The position numbers and the translations under genes were made by a program. A stretch of DNA of 64,000 bases from assembly GCF_051014685.1 (NCBI RefSeq), contig NC_135055.1, positions 4,526,001 through 4,590,000 on the forward strand. The letters run 5' to 3'. Source of the stretch: Ptiloglossa arizonensis. Its lineage: Eukaryota; Arthropoda; Insecta; Hymenoptera; Colletidae. The notes beneath the pieces are model-generated. The model was not told where the DNA came from, searched no databases, and saw only the letters and a program-made list of their open reading frames with translations. Every line of letters begins with the position of its first letter. Position 1 is the first letter of the stretch. Shown here piece after piece: positions 1 through 11,958 of this stretch.

Positions 1-255
1 GAATAGATTAATTCAATTTAATGAATAAATTAAAGAAATGAATCGAACATTTAAAGAGTACATCCAAATTTTTAAAATGAGTGAATAAAAAATAGTTATT
101 CTAAATAAATAATTAGATTTATCTCCGATTCTGTGTAAAATATTATATACAGTAAATAGTATTAATAAAATTCTTCTGGAGGCTAAAGAGATTAAAAAAT
201 ATATTAAATATGTATTTAGAGTATTAGTGTATAACTTAACTATAGCACAAATGAT
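1..255 (-). pseudogene. ND2: ND2 fragment, partial, cut by window edge
   Basis: The minus strand reads as the 5' part of mitochondrial NADH dehydrogenase subunit 2 in the invertebrate mitochondrial code. It is almost identical to 27,316-27,570 (offset 27,315 bp), with only isolated mismatches, and belongs to the long, less decayed ND2 type rather than the short spacer type. The sequence probably continues leftward beyond the window into the rest of ND2 and perhaps COX1. It abuts array A1 through about 36 bp of AT-rich sequence ending in TTAATC. Confidence 0.75.
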
Positions 256-540
256 TTATAATCGAAATTATAACTATTATAATCATTTAATCGAAACGGA
301 GAAACGCAGAAACGGAGAAACGAAGAAACGAAGGAAGAAACGGAGAAACGAAGAAATAAATGGAGAAACGAAGAAAGAAACGGAGAAACAAATGGGGAAA
401 CGAAGATATAAACGGAGAAACGATGAAAGGAACGGAGAAACGAACAAAGAAACGGAGAAACGGAGAAACGGACAAAGAAACGGAGAAACGGAGAAATAAA
501 TGGAGAAACGAACAAATAAACAGAGAAACGAAGAAAGAAA
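1..540. repeat. Copy 1 of 27,315-bp-period segmental duplication
   Basis: Positions 1-540 match 27,316-27,855 with isolated substitutions, across both the ND2 fragment and the first 250 bp of the satellite arm. The copies then separate by a 160-bp insertion in the downstream copy and continue in register for some distance. This indicates duplication of a segment containing the long mitochondrial block, not just one spacer. Confidence 0.8.
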
Positions 541-3500
541 CGGAGAATCGGAGAAATAAATGGAGAAATGAAGAAAGAAACGGAGAAACGAAGAAAGAAA
601 CGGAGAAACGGAGAAACGAACAAAGAAACGAAGAAACGGAGAAACGAACAAAGAAACGGAGAAACGAACAAAGAAACGAAGAAACGAACAAAGAAACGGA
701 GAAACGAACAAAGAAACGGAGAAACGGAGAAAGAAACGGAGAAACGGAGAAATAAATGGGGAAACGAACAAAGAAATGGAGAAACGAAGAAAGAAACGGA
801 GAAACGAAGAAAGAAACGAAGAAACGAACAAAGAAACGGAGAAACGAACAAAGAAATAGAGAAACGAAGAAAGAAACGGAGAAACGAAGAAAGAAACGGA
901 GTAACGAAGAAAGAAACGAAGAAACGAAGAAAGAAACGGAGAAACGGAGAAATAAATGGGGAAAGGAACAAAGAAATGGAGAAACGAAGAAAGAAACGGA
1001 GAAACGAAGAAAGAAACGGAGAAACGAAGAAAGAAACGGAGTAACGAAGAAAGAAACGAAGAAACGAACAAAGAAACGGAGAATCGGAGAAATAAACGAA
1101 GAAACGAACAAAGAAACGGAGAAACGAACAAAGAAACGGAGAAACGAACAAAGAAACGGAGAAACGAACAAAGAAACGGAGAAACGGAGAAATAAATGGG
1201 GAAAGGAACAAAGAAATGGAGAAACGAAGAAAGAAACGGAGAAAAGAAGAAAGAAACGAAGAAACGAACAAAGAAACGGAGAAACGAACAAAGAAATAGA
1301 GAAACGGAGAAACGGACAAAGAAACGGAGAAACGGAGAAATAAACGGAGAAACGAAGAAAGGAACGGAGAAACGAACAAAGAAACTGAGAAACGGAGAAA
1401 CGAACAAAGAAACGGAGAAACGGAGAAATAAATGGAGAAGCGAACAAATAAACAGAGAAACGAAGAAACAAACGGAGAATCGGAGAAATAAATGGAGAAA
1501 TGAAGAAAGAAACGGAGAAACGAAGAAAGAAACGGAGAAACGGAGAAACGAACAAAGAAACGAAGAAACGGAGAAACGAACAAAGAAACGGAGAAACGAA
1601 CAAAGAAACGAAGAAACGAACAAAGAAACGGAGAAACGAACAAAGAAACGGAGAAACGGAGAAAGAAACGGAGAAACGGAGAAATAAATGGGGAAACGAA
1701 CAAAGAAATGAAGAAACGAAGAAAGAAACGGAGAAACGAAGAAAGAAACGAAGAAACGAAAAAGAAACGGAGAAACGAACAAAGAAATAGAGAAACGAAG
1801 AAAGAAACGGAGAAACGAAGAAAGAAACGGAGTAACGAAGAAAGAAACGAAGAAACGAAGAAAGAAACGGAGAAACGGAGAAATAAATGGAGAAACGAAG
1901 AAACGAACGGAGAAACGGAGAAACGAACAATGAAACGAAGAAACGAAGGAAGAAACGGAGGAACGAAGAAAGGAACGGCGAAACGAACAAAGAAACGGAG
2001 AAAGGAACAAGAAACGGAGAAACGTTGAAAGAAACGGAGAAACGAAGAACGAAACGGAGAAACGAACAAAGAAACGAAGAAATCAATGGAGAAACGAAGA
2101 AATAAACGGAGAAACGAAGAAAGAAACGTAGAAACGAAGAAAGAAACGGAGAAACGGAGAAATAAATGGAGAAACGAAGTATGAAACGGAGAAACGAAGA
2201 AATAAATGGAGAAACGGAGAAATAAATGGAGAAACGGAGAAACGGACAAAGAAACGGAGAAACGGAGAAATAAATGGAGAAACGAACAAATAAACAGAGG
2301 AACGAAGAAACAAACGGAGAATCGGAGAAATAAATGGAGAAATGAAGAAAGAAACGGAGAAACGAAGAATGAAACGGAAAAACGAAGAAATAAATGGAGA
2401 AACGGAGAAATAAATGGAGAAACGAAGGAACAAACAGATAAACGAACAAAGACACGGAAAAACGAAGAAAGAAACACAGAAACGGAGAAAGAAACGGAGA
2501 AACGATAAAAGAAACGGAGACGCGAAGAAAGAAACGGAGAAACGAAGAATGAAACGGAGAAACGAAGCAAGAAACGGAGAATCGGAGAAATAAATGGAGA
2601 AACGAAGAAATAAACAGAGAAACGGAGAAAGAAACGGAGAAACGAACAAAGAAACGGAGAAACGAGCAAAGAAACGGAGAAACGGAGAAATAAATGGAGA
2701 AACGAAGGTACAAACAGAGAAACGAACAAAGAAACGGACAAACGAAGAAAGAAACAGAGAAACGAAGAAAGAAACGAAGAAAGAAACGGAGAAACGGAGA
2801 AAGAAACGGAGAAACGATGAAAGAAACGGAGACGCGAAGAAAGAAACGGAGAAACGAAGAAAGAAACGGAGAAACGAAGAAAGAAACGGAGAATCGGAGA
2901 AATAAATGGAGAAACGAAGAAATAAACCGAGAAACGGAGAAAGAAACGGAGAAACGAGCAAAGAAACGGAGAAACGGAGAAATAAATGGAGAAACGAAGG
3001 AACAAACAGAGAAACGAACAAAGAAACGGACAAACGAAGAAAGAAACAGAGAAACGAAGAAAGAAACGAAGAAAGAAACGGAGAAACGGAGAAAGAAACG
3101 GAGAAACGATGAAAGAAACGGAGACGCGAAGAAAGAAACGAAGAAACGAAGAAAGAAACGGAGAAACGAAGAAAGAAATGGAGAATCGGAGAAATAAATC
3201 GAGAAACGAACAAAAAACGGTGAAACGGAGAAACGGAGATACGGAAAAACCGAGAAACGAAGAAACCGAGAAACGGAGAAACCGAGAGAAGGAGAAACGG
3301 AGAATCCGAGAAACGGAGAAACGGAGATACGGAGAAACGGAGAAACAGAGGAACCGAGAAACGGAGAAACGGAGATACGGAGAAACGGAGAAACAGAGGA
3401 ACCGAGAAACGGAGAAACGGAGAAACGTTTCTCCGTTTCTTTGTTCGTTTCTCCGTTTCTCCGTTTCTTTGTTCGTTTCTCCGTTTCTTTGTTCGTTTCT

Positions 3501-6500
3501 CCGTTTCTTAGTTCGTTCCGCCATTTCTTTGTTCGTTTCTCCGTTTCTTTCTCCGTTTCTCGGTTTATTTCTTCGTTTCTCCATTTATTTCTCCGATTCT
3601 CCGTTTGTTTCTTCGTTTCTTCGTTTCTTTCTTCGTTACTCCGTTTCTTTCTTCGTTTCTCAGTTTCTTTCTTCGTTTCTCCGTTTCTTTCTTCGTTTCT
3701 CCGTTTCTTTCTTCGTTTCTCCGTTTCTTTCTTCAATTCTCCGTTTCTTTCTTCGGTTCTCCGTTTCTCGGTTTATTTCTTCGTTTCTCCATTTATTTCT
3801 CCGATCCTCCGTTTCTTTCTCCGTTTCTTCGTTTCTTTCTTCGTTACTCCGTTTCCTTCTTCGTTTCTCCGTTTCTTTCTTCGTTTCTCCGTTTCTTTCT
3901 TCGTTTCTCCGTTTATTTCTTCGTTTCTCCATTTATTTCTCCGTTTCTCCGTTTCTTTCTTCTTTTCTGCGTTTCTTTGTTCGTTTCTCTGTTTCTTTCT
4001 TCATTTCTCCGTTTATTTCTTCGTTTCTTTGTTGGTTTCTCCGTTTCTTTCTTCGTTTCTTTCTTCGTTTATCCGTTTCTTTCTCCGTTTCTCGGTTTAT
4101 TTCTTCGTTTCTCCATTTATTTCCCCGATTCTCCGTTTCTTTCTTCGTTTCTTCGTTTCTTTCTTCGTTACTCCGTTTCCTTCTTCGTATCCCCGTTTCT
4201 TTCTTCGTTTCTCCGTTTCTTTCTTCGTTTCTCCGTTTCTTTCTTCGTTTCTCCGTTTATTTTTTCGTTTCTCCGTTTCATTCTTCGTTTCTGCGTTTCG
4301 TTGTTCGTTTCTCTGTTTCTTTCTTCGTCTCTCCGTTTCTTTCATCGTTTCTGCGTTTCTTTCTTCGTTTCTCCATTTCTTTCTTCGTTTTTCTGTTTAT
4401 TTCTTCGTTTCCACATTTATTGCTCCGATTCTCCGTTTCTTTCTTCGTTTCTCAGTTTCTTTCTTCGTTTCTCGGCTTCTTTCTTCGTTTCTTGTTTCTT
4501 TCTTAGTTTCTCCGTTTCTTTCTTCGTTTCTCCGTTTCTTTGTTCGTTACCCCGTTTCTTTCTTCGTTTCTCCGTTTCTTTCTTCGTTTCTCCGTTTCTA
4601 TCTTCGTTTCTGCGTTCATTTCTTAGTTTCTCCGTTTCATTCTTCGTTTCTGGGTTTCTTTGTTCGTTTCTCTGTTTCTTTCTTCGTTTCTCCGTTTCTT
4701 TCTCCGTTCCTCGGTTTATTTCTTCGTTTCTCCGTTTCTTTCTTCGTTTCTCCGTTTCTTTGTTCGTGTCTCCGTTTCTTTGTTCGTTTCTCCTATTCTT
4801 TTTTCGTTTCTCCGTTTCTGTATTTGTTTCTCCGTTTCCTTCTTCGTCTCTGCGTTCATTTCTTCGTTTCTCCATTTATTTCTCCGTTTCTCCGTTTCTT
4901 TGTTCGTTTCTCCGTTTCTTTGTTCGTTCCTCCGTTTCTTTCTTCGTGTCCCCGTTTCTTTCTTCATTTCTCTGTTTCTTTCTTCGTTTCTCCGTTTCTT
5001 TCTTCGTTTCTCCATTTATTTCTCCGTTTCTCCGTTTCTTTGTTCGTTTCTCCGTTTCTTTGTTCGTTTCACCGTTTCTTTCTTCGTTTCTTCCTTTCAT
5101 TCTTGGTTACTCCGGTTCTTTTTTCGTTTCTCCGTTTCTTCCTCCGTTTCTACGTTTATTTCTTCGTTTCTGTATTTATTTCTCCGTTTCTCCGTTTCTT
5201 TCTTCGTTTCTCCGTTTGTTTGTTCGTTTCTCCGTTTCTTTCTTCGTTTCTCCGTTTCTTTGTTCGCTTCTCCGTTTCTTTCTCCGTTTGTCGGGTTATT
5301 TCTTCGTTTCTCCATTTATTTCTTCGTTTCTTCGCTTCTTTCTTCGTTACTCCGTTTCTTTCTTCGTTTCTCCGTTTCTTTCTTCGTTTCTCCGTTTCTT
5401 TCTTCGTTTCGCCGTTTATTCCTTCGTTTCCCCATTTATTTCTCCGTTTCTCCGCTTCTTTGTTCGTTGCTCCGTTTCTTTCTCCGTTTCTCGGTTTATT
5501 TCTTCGTTTCTACATTTATTTCTCCGTTTCTCCGATTCTTTCTTCGTTTTATCGTTTCATTCTTCGTTTCTCCGTTTCTTTGTTCGTTTCTCCATTTCTT
5601 TCTCCGTTTCTCGGTTTATTTCTTCGTTTCTCCATTTATTTCTCCGATTCTCCGTTTCTTTCTTCGTTTCTTGGTTTCTTTCTTCGTTTCTCCGCTTCTT
5701 TCTCCGTTTCTCCGTTTCTTTCTTCGTTTCTCCGTTTCTTTCTTCGTTTCTCCGTTTCTTTCATCGCTTCTTCGTTTCTCCGTTTCTTTCTTCGTTTCTC
5801 CGTTTGTATCTTCGCCTCTCCGTTCCTTTGTTCGATCCTCCGTTTCTTTCTCCGTTTCTCGGTTTATTTCTTCGTTTCTCCATTTATTTCTCCGATTCTC
5901 CGTTTCTCCGTTTCTTTCTCCGATTCTCCGTTTCTTTCTTCGATTCTCCGTTTCTTTCTTCGTTTCTCCGTTTCTTTGTTCGTTTCTCCGTTTCTTTGTT
6001 CGTTTCTCCGTTTCTTTCTTTGTTTCTCCGTTTCTCTCTTCGTTTCTCCGTTTATTTCTTCGTTACTCCATTTATATCTCCGTTTCTCCGTTTCCTTCTT
6101 CGTTTCTCCGTTTCTTTGTTCGTTTCTCCGTTTCTTTGTTCGTATCTCCGTTTCTTTCTTCGTTTCTCCGTTTCTTTCTTCGTTTCTCCGGTTCTTTCTA
6201 CGTTACTCCGTTTCTTTCTTCGTTTTTCCGTTTCTTTCTTCGTTTCTCCGTTTCTTTCTTCGTTTCTCCGTTTCTTTCTCCGATTCTCCGTTTCTTTCTT
6301 CGCTTCACCGTTTGTTTGTTCGTTTCTCCGTTTATTTGTTCATTTCTCCGTTTCTTTCTTCGTTTCTCCGTTCCTTTCTTCGTTTCTCCACCTCTTTCTT
6401 CGTTTCTCCGTTTCTTCCTCCGATTCTCCGTTTCTTTCTTCGTTTCTCCGTTTGTTTGTTCGTTTCTTCGTTTCTCCGTTTGTTTGTTCGTTTCTTCGTT

Positions 6501-6695
6501 TCTTTGTTCATTTCTCCGTTTCTTTCTTCGTTTCTCCGTTTCTTTCTCCGTTTCTCGGTTTATTTCTCCGTTTCTCCGTTTCTTTCTTCGTTTCTTCGTT
6601 TCTTCATTTCTTTCTTCATTTCTCCGTTTCTTTCTTCGTTTCTCCGTTTCTTCCTTCCTTTCATCGTTTCTCCGTTTCTCCGTTTCTCCGTTTCG
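292..6695. repeat. Satellite array A1, palindromic, 6.4 kb
   Basis: The left arm (292-3,220) is purine-rich, made of 20-bp units near GAAACGGAGAAACGAACAAA with variants such as AAATAAATGG. An 8-bp-unit core follows (3,221-3,426). The strand switches at AAACGTTT (between 3,426 and 3,427), and the right arm (3,427-6,695) is pyrimidine-rich. The arms are nearly equal in length, but they are not mirror images unit by unit. The left arm resembles that of A5 and the right arm resembles those of A6 and A2, so A1 is a mosaic. The units contain few stop codons, so several frames stay open for hundreds of codons. Confidence 0.95.
3221..3426 (+). repeat. 8-bp core of array A1
   Basis: Unit length changes from 20 bp to 8 bp here (GAAACGGA alternating with GAAACCGA and GAGATACG-type variants). 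The core begins after an AACAAAAAACGGTGAAAC landmark seen in most arrays and ends at the strand switch. Confidence 0.85.
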
Positions 6696-6731
6696 ATTAA
6701 ATGATTGTAATATTTATAATATCTATTATAA

Positions 6732-7411
6732 ATCATTTGATCTATAGTTAAATTAGACACTAGTACTATTTAATATATTTTTTAATCTCTTTAGCCTCCA
6801 GAGGAATTTTATTTATACTATTTACTATATATAATAATTTACACAGAATCGGAAATAAATCTAATTATTTATTTATAATAATTTTTTTTTTCACTTATCT
6901 TAAAAATTGGGACGTACTATTTAAATGTTCGATTCAATTCTTTAATTTATTCATTAAATTGAATTAATCTATCCTTTATAATAACTTCAATAAAATTAAT
7001 CCCTATAATTATTATAGAACTCATATAAAAATTTAATAATGAAATTTATTTTATTTGCCCAATTAATTTAATTATTGCCCCTATCATATGCTTAAACAAA
7101 AAAATCAATCATAATAATTATAGGATATACATCTGTTATACAAACATCTATTATAGTTATTTTATTAATAATTAACAAAAATACATATTTAACATGTTTC
7201 ATTTTATATTCAATAATTCCTTTAATTTTAATTTTTATATTTAGAATAATAAAGATTAACTCTTCTTCCTTATTTAATATATTAACTTCTAATAAAAGAA
7301 AAATTATTTTATACTCAATAATTTCTTTGTACACAAATTTCCCACCTATAGCACTCTTTATACGGAAATAAATCGTCCTAGAAACAGTAGTAAACTCAAG
7401 AATAAAATTTA
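6732..7411 (+). pseudogene. ND2: ND2 pseudogene, spacer type (S1)
   Basis: The mitochondrial-code translation follows the long ND2 copy on the minus strand at 26,752-27,570 (for example the LKIG, NWIN and GYSS segments). A 1-bp insertion in the A-run after the CLN codons shifts the frame, and the Trp codon after FxLK is TAA. A 10-bp deletion near the 5' end is shared with S2, S8 and S9. Similarity stops at AATAAAATTTA, where non-mitochondrial DNA begins (CCGTGGAAGG). Confidence 0.8.
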
Positions 7412-8730
7412 CCGTGGAAGGTTGAATTTTACATTTGTTCCAAAGGTGAAACATGCAAAAGTTTGTACAAAAGTATTTATTTATTTTATCGCACGGTAGG
7501 GAATATCATACAAATGCAAATACTTATCTCTAATGTCGGTAGATTGTACTTGTCGAGCCATCTATTTGTGGAAATTAGAACAATTCCTCGACAAACTTGT
7601 GCGTTTCTCCGCCAGGTGTTTTCACCCCTTAAGTGTAGTTTAACCCTTTCTCCAATAGATGGCAACCCATGTAATTACCACGTTACAGGGATTTGTAATT
7701 GCGGGTTCAGAATATATTTGCATACATACAAACTATGATTCCGATATGTAGAGAAATATTCATTTATTTTTCCCACGGCTTCTTCGATCGTATTTGTTCG
7801 ATCTAACCAAATATTTCAAGAAATTGATGGCTTTTTATACCGAAACAATGTCAAAAATTGTTTAATCTACGGTCCAACGACGGTTGTTAATAATTATGAT
7901 AAATAGATGTCAAGATATTGCGAAGTCTGCGAAGGCGAACGGTTTCAGTGAATGTTTGTTCATTTCAGCGATTGTTATTAACATTTACGCATGTTCCCTA
8001 TATTGATCGAACAATGTGTACCTTATTTATGTATTGCAATTAATTAAGAAACTTATCGAAATTGATTTTGATCGAGACTCCACGTTCAAACGTGTTTCGT
8101 AAAGTTTTAAAGCACGGAAAGTCACAATTGTTCATTAGATACATTAATTTAACATTTGTTTAATTCTTACAATTTACACAATACGCGTAGAAGTGGTATT
8201 TTTTACACAAAAGTGCCAAAATTCAATTAATCGCTTTTTTAGATAGAAAAATCACCGCGACAAATATTTGTGAATCGATAATCGATACGTGTAGCCTTGA
8301 GAATGTCAGTTGGATCTCAAGGAAAAATTCCATCGCGAACAAGGAATATTTCATCGAAATGATATTTTAAGCCTTTATTTATACCAGGACATTGTTAATA
8401 ACTGTCTAATGTATGATCCTACGAGGGTTGTTAATAATTATGATAAACAAACATCAAGATATTGCGAAATCTTCGAGGGCGATTGGTTTCGGTGAATATT
8501 TGTTCATTTCAGCGATTGTTATTAACATTTACGCATGTTCCCTATATTGATCGAACAATGTGCATCTTATTTATGCATTAAAACTGATAGATTCGCCTCT
8601 AGCAATTGATTTTGATCGAACTTCAAAGTAAAGAGGTGTTTCTTAAAGTTTTGAAGCATGGAAAGCAATAATTGTCTATGAGATATATCAATTTAACCTT
8701 TGATTAATACATGAAGAATCGAAATTTTTG
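7412..8730. other. Non-mitochondrial AT-rich spacer DNA S1
   Basis: No gene was recognised. This stretch holds a pair of inverted GCCATCTA/TAGATGGC motifs (7,557 and 7,656) and two diverged direct repeats of about 350 bp, roughly 7,820-8,170 and 8,358-8,710, offset 544 bp. Short open frames here (up to 91 codons) have no recognisable domain and are preserved only in the recent duplicate S2. Confidence 0.7.
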
Positions 8731-8915
8731 GTAAAATAAGTGAATAAAAAATAATTAAAATAAATAAATAATTAGATTTATTTCCGATTCTGTGTAAATA
8801 GTTATATACAGTAAATAGTATAAAAAAAATTCTTCTGGAGGCTAAAGAGATTAAAAGATATATTAAATATGTATTCAGAGTATTAGAGTATAATTTAACT
8901 ATAGCTCAAATGGTT
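8731..8915 (-). pseudogene. ND2: ND2 5' arm on the minus strand, left of A2
   Basis: This is the reverse complement of the ND2 5' segment that follows each array. Together with 11,279 onward it forms an inverted ND2 pair around A2. It shares the AATGGTTTATAATAG variant with the corresponding arm of A3. Confidence 0.75.
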
Positions 8916-8951
8916 TATAATAGAAATTATAACTATTATAATCATTTAATC

Positions 8952-11242
8952 GAAACGGAGAAACGTAGAAACGGAGAAACGGAGAAACGGAGAAAGAAAC
9001 GGAGAAACGAACAAAGAAACGGAGAAACGAACAAAGAAACGGAGAAATGAACAAAGAAACGGAGAAACGATGAAAGAAACGGAGAAACGAACAAAGAAAC
9101 GGAGAAACGGAGAAACGAACACAGGAACGGAGAAACGATTAAAGAAACGGAGAAACGAAGAATGAATCGAAGACGCGAAGAAAGAAATGGAGAAACGGAG
9201 AAAGAAACGGAGAATCGGAGAAATAAATGGAGAAACGAAGAAATAAACCGAGAAACGGAGAAAGAAACGGAGAAACGAACAAAGAAACGGATAAACGAAC
9301 AAAGAAACGGAGAAACGAACTATGAAACGGAGAAACGAACAAAGAAACGCAGAAACGAAGAATGAATCGGAGAAACGAAGAAATAAACGGAGAAACGGAG
9401 AAACGGAGAAACCGAGAAACGGAGAAACGGAGAAACGGAGAAAGAAACGGAGAATCGGAGAAACCGAGAAACGGAGTAACGGAGAAACGGAGAAACCGAG
9501 AAACGGAGAAACCGAGAAACGGAGAAACGGAGAAACTGAGAAACGGAGAAACCGAGAAACAGAAAAACGGAGAAACCGAGAAACGGATAAACGGAGAAAC
9601 GGAGAAACGGAGAAACGTTTCTTTGTTCGTTTCTCCGTTTCTTTCTTCGTATCTCCGTTTCTTTCATCGTTTCTTCGTTTCTCCGTTTCTCTCTTCGTTT
9701 CTTCGTTTCATTCTTCGTTTCTCCGTTTCTTTCTTCGTTTCTCCGTTTCTTTCTTCGTTTCTCCGTTTATTTCTTCGTTTCTCCATTTATTTCTCCGTTT
9801 CTCCGTTTCTTTCTTCGTTTCTCCGTTTCTTTGTTCGTCTCTCCGTTTCTTTCTTCGTTTCTCCGTTTCTTTGTTCGTTTCTCGATTTATTTCTCCGTTT
9901 CTCCGTTTCTTTCTTCGTTTCTCCATTTCTTTCTTCGTTTCTCCGTTTCATTCTTCGTTTCTCCGTTTCTTTCTTCGCTTCTCCGTTTCTTTCTTCGTTT
10001 CTTCATTTCTTCGTCTCTTTCTTCACTTCTCCGTTTTTTTCATCGTTTCTCCGTTTCTTTCTTCGATTCCCCGTTTCTTTCTTCGTTTCCCCGTTTCTTT
10101 GTTCGTTTCACCGTTTATTTCTTCGTTTCTTTGTTCGTTTCTCCGTTTCTTTGTTCGTTTCTCCGCTTCTTTCTTCGTTTCTCTGTTTCTTTCTTCGTTT
10201 CTCCGTTTCTTTGTTCGTTTCACCGTTTATTTCTTCGTTTCTTTGTTCGTTTCTCCGTTTCTTTCTTCGTTTCTTTGTTCGTTTCTCGGTTCCTTTCTTC
10301 GTTTCTCCGTTTCTTTGTCCGTTTCTCCGTTTCTTTCTTCGTTTCTCCGTTTGTATCTTCGCCTCTCCGTTCCTTTGTTCGATCCTCCGTTTCTTTCTCC
10401 GTTTCTCGGTTTATTTCTTCGTTTCTCCATTTATTTCTCCGATTCTCCGTTTCTCCGTTTCTTTCTCCGATTCTCCGTTTCTTTCTTCGATTCTCCGTTT
10501 CTTTCTTCGTTTCTCCGTTTCTTTCTTCGTTTCTCCGTTTCTTTGTTCGTTTCTCCGTTTCTTTCTTTGTTTCTCCGTTTCTCTCTTCGTTTCTCCGTTT
10601 ATTTCTTCGTTACTCCATTTATATCTCCGTTTCTCCGTTTCCTTCTTCGTTTCTCCGTTTCTTTGTTCGTTTCTCCGTTTCTTTGTTCGTATCTCCGTTT
10701 CTTTCTTCGTTTCTCCGTTTCTTTCTTCGTTTCTCCGGTTCTTTCTACGTTACTCCGTTTCTTTCTTCGTTTTTCCGTTTCTTTCTTCGTTTCTCCGTTT
10801 CTTTCTTCGTTTCTCCGTTTCTTTCTCCGATTCTCCGTTTCTTTCTTCGCTTCACCGTTTGTTTGTTCGTTTCTCCGTTTATTTGTTCATTTCTCCGTTT
10901 CTTTCTTCGTTTCTCCGTTCCTTTCTTCGTTTCTCCGCCTCTTTCTTCGTTTCTCCGTTTCTTCCTCCGATTCTCCGTTTCTTTCTTCGTTTCTCCGTTT
11001 GTTTGTTCGTTTCTTCGTTTCTCCGTTTGTTTGTTCGTTTCTTCGTTTCTTTGTTCATTTCTCCGTTTCTTTCTTCGTTTCTCCGTTTCTTTCTCCGTTT
11101 CTCGGTTTATTTCTCCGTTTCTCCGTTTCTTTCTTCGTTTCTTCGTTTCTTCATTTCTTTCTTCATTTCTCCGTTTCTTTCTTCGTTTCTCCGTTTCTTC
11201 CTTCCTTTCATCGTTTCTCCGTTTCTCCGTTTCTCCGTTTCG
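8952..11242. repeat. Satellite array A2, palindromic, asymmetric
   Basis: The left arm is short (8,952-9,387, purine-rich). The core spans 9,388-9,616 and the right arm 9,617-11,242 (pyrimidine-rich). The right arm from about 10,330 duplicates the end of A1. The left arm is about 0.4 kb against 1.6 kb on the right, which shows that the two arms change length independently. Confidence 0.95.
9388..9616 (+). repeat. 8-bp core of array A2
   Basis: An 8-bp register of GAAACGGA/GAAACCGA with occasional AAACTGAG and AAACAGAA variants, ending at the strand switch AAACGTTT at 9,616/9,617. Confidence 0.85.
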
Positions 11243-11278
11243 ATTAAATGATTGTAATATTTATAATATCTATTATAA

Positions 11279-11958
11279 ATCATTTGATCTATAGTTAAAT
11301 TAGACACTAGTACTATTTAATATATTTTTTAATCTCTTTAGCCTCCAGAGGAATTTTATTTATACTATTTACTATATATAATAATTTACACAGAATCGGA
11401 AATAAATCTAATTATTTATTTATAATAATTTTTTTTTTCACTTATCTTAAAAATTGGGACGTACTATTTAAATGTTCGATTCAATTCTTTAATTTATTCA
11501 TTAAATTGAATTAATCTATCCTTTATAATAACTTCAATAAAATTAATCCCTATAATTATTATAGAACTCATATAAAAATTTAATAATGAAATTTATTTTA
11601 TTTGCCCAATTAATTTAATTATTGCCCCTATCATATGCTTAAACAAAAAAATCAATCATAATAATTATAGGATATACATCTGTTATACAAACATCTATTA
11701 TAGTTATTTTATTAATAATTAACAAAAATACATATTTAACATGTTTCATTTTATATTCAATAATTCCTTTAATTTTAATTTTTATATTTAGAATAATAAA
11801 GATTAACTCTTCTTCCTTATTTAATATATTAACTTCTAATAAAAGAAAAATTATTTTATACTCAATAATTTCTTTGTACCCAAATTTCCCACCTATAGCA
11901 CTCTTTATACGGAAATAAATCGTCCTAGAAACAGTAGTAAACTCAAGAATAAAATTTA
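11279..11958 (+). pseudogene. ND2: ND2 pseudogene, spacer type (S2)
   Basis: A recent duplicate of the S1 fragment at 6,732-7,411, with the same frameshift, the same TAA and the same 5' deletion. One substitution (GTACCC for GTACAC) separates the copies near the 3' part. Confidence 0.8.

Larger units (their letters stand above)
5783..9068. repeat. Copy 1 of 4,547-bp-period tandem duplication
   Basis: The distal right arm of A1, the complete spacer S1 and the first 120 bp of array A2 recur at 10,330-13,615. I counted five substitutions across the 2,256-bp spacer and at least one in the array portion, so the duplication is very recent or is being homogenised. The left edge is marked by a TTTGTATCTTCGCCTCTC variant of the satellite. 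Confidence 0.9.

Noticed and set aside
3427..3428. Strand switches as fold-back read artefacts
   Set aside because: The two arms of an array are not mirror copies. They differ in unit variants, internal duplications and length (A2, A3), so the inversions are unlikely to come from a folded read.
292..6695. CRISPR-like repeat array
   Set aside because: There are no unique spacers between repeats. The DNA is a continuous degenerate tandem satellite in a eukaryotic context.
7092..7454. 120-codon minus-strand frame, repeated at 11,639 and 59,503
   Set aside because: It is antisense to the ND2 pseudogene and reads through its AT-rich sequence. Conservation follows from recent duplication.
7463..7738. 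91-codon plus-strand frame in S1, repeated in S2 at 12,010
   Set aside because: The frame is intact only in the two near-identical spacers and is broken or shortened in the others. No recognisable domain.
8310..8495. 61-codon frame in S1 and S2
   Set aside because: Short, and not kept open in the homologous part of S5 or S7.
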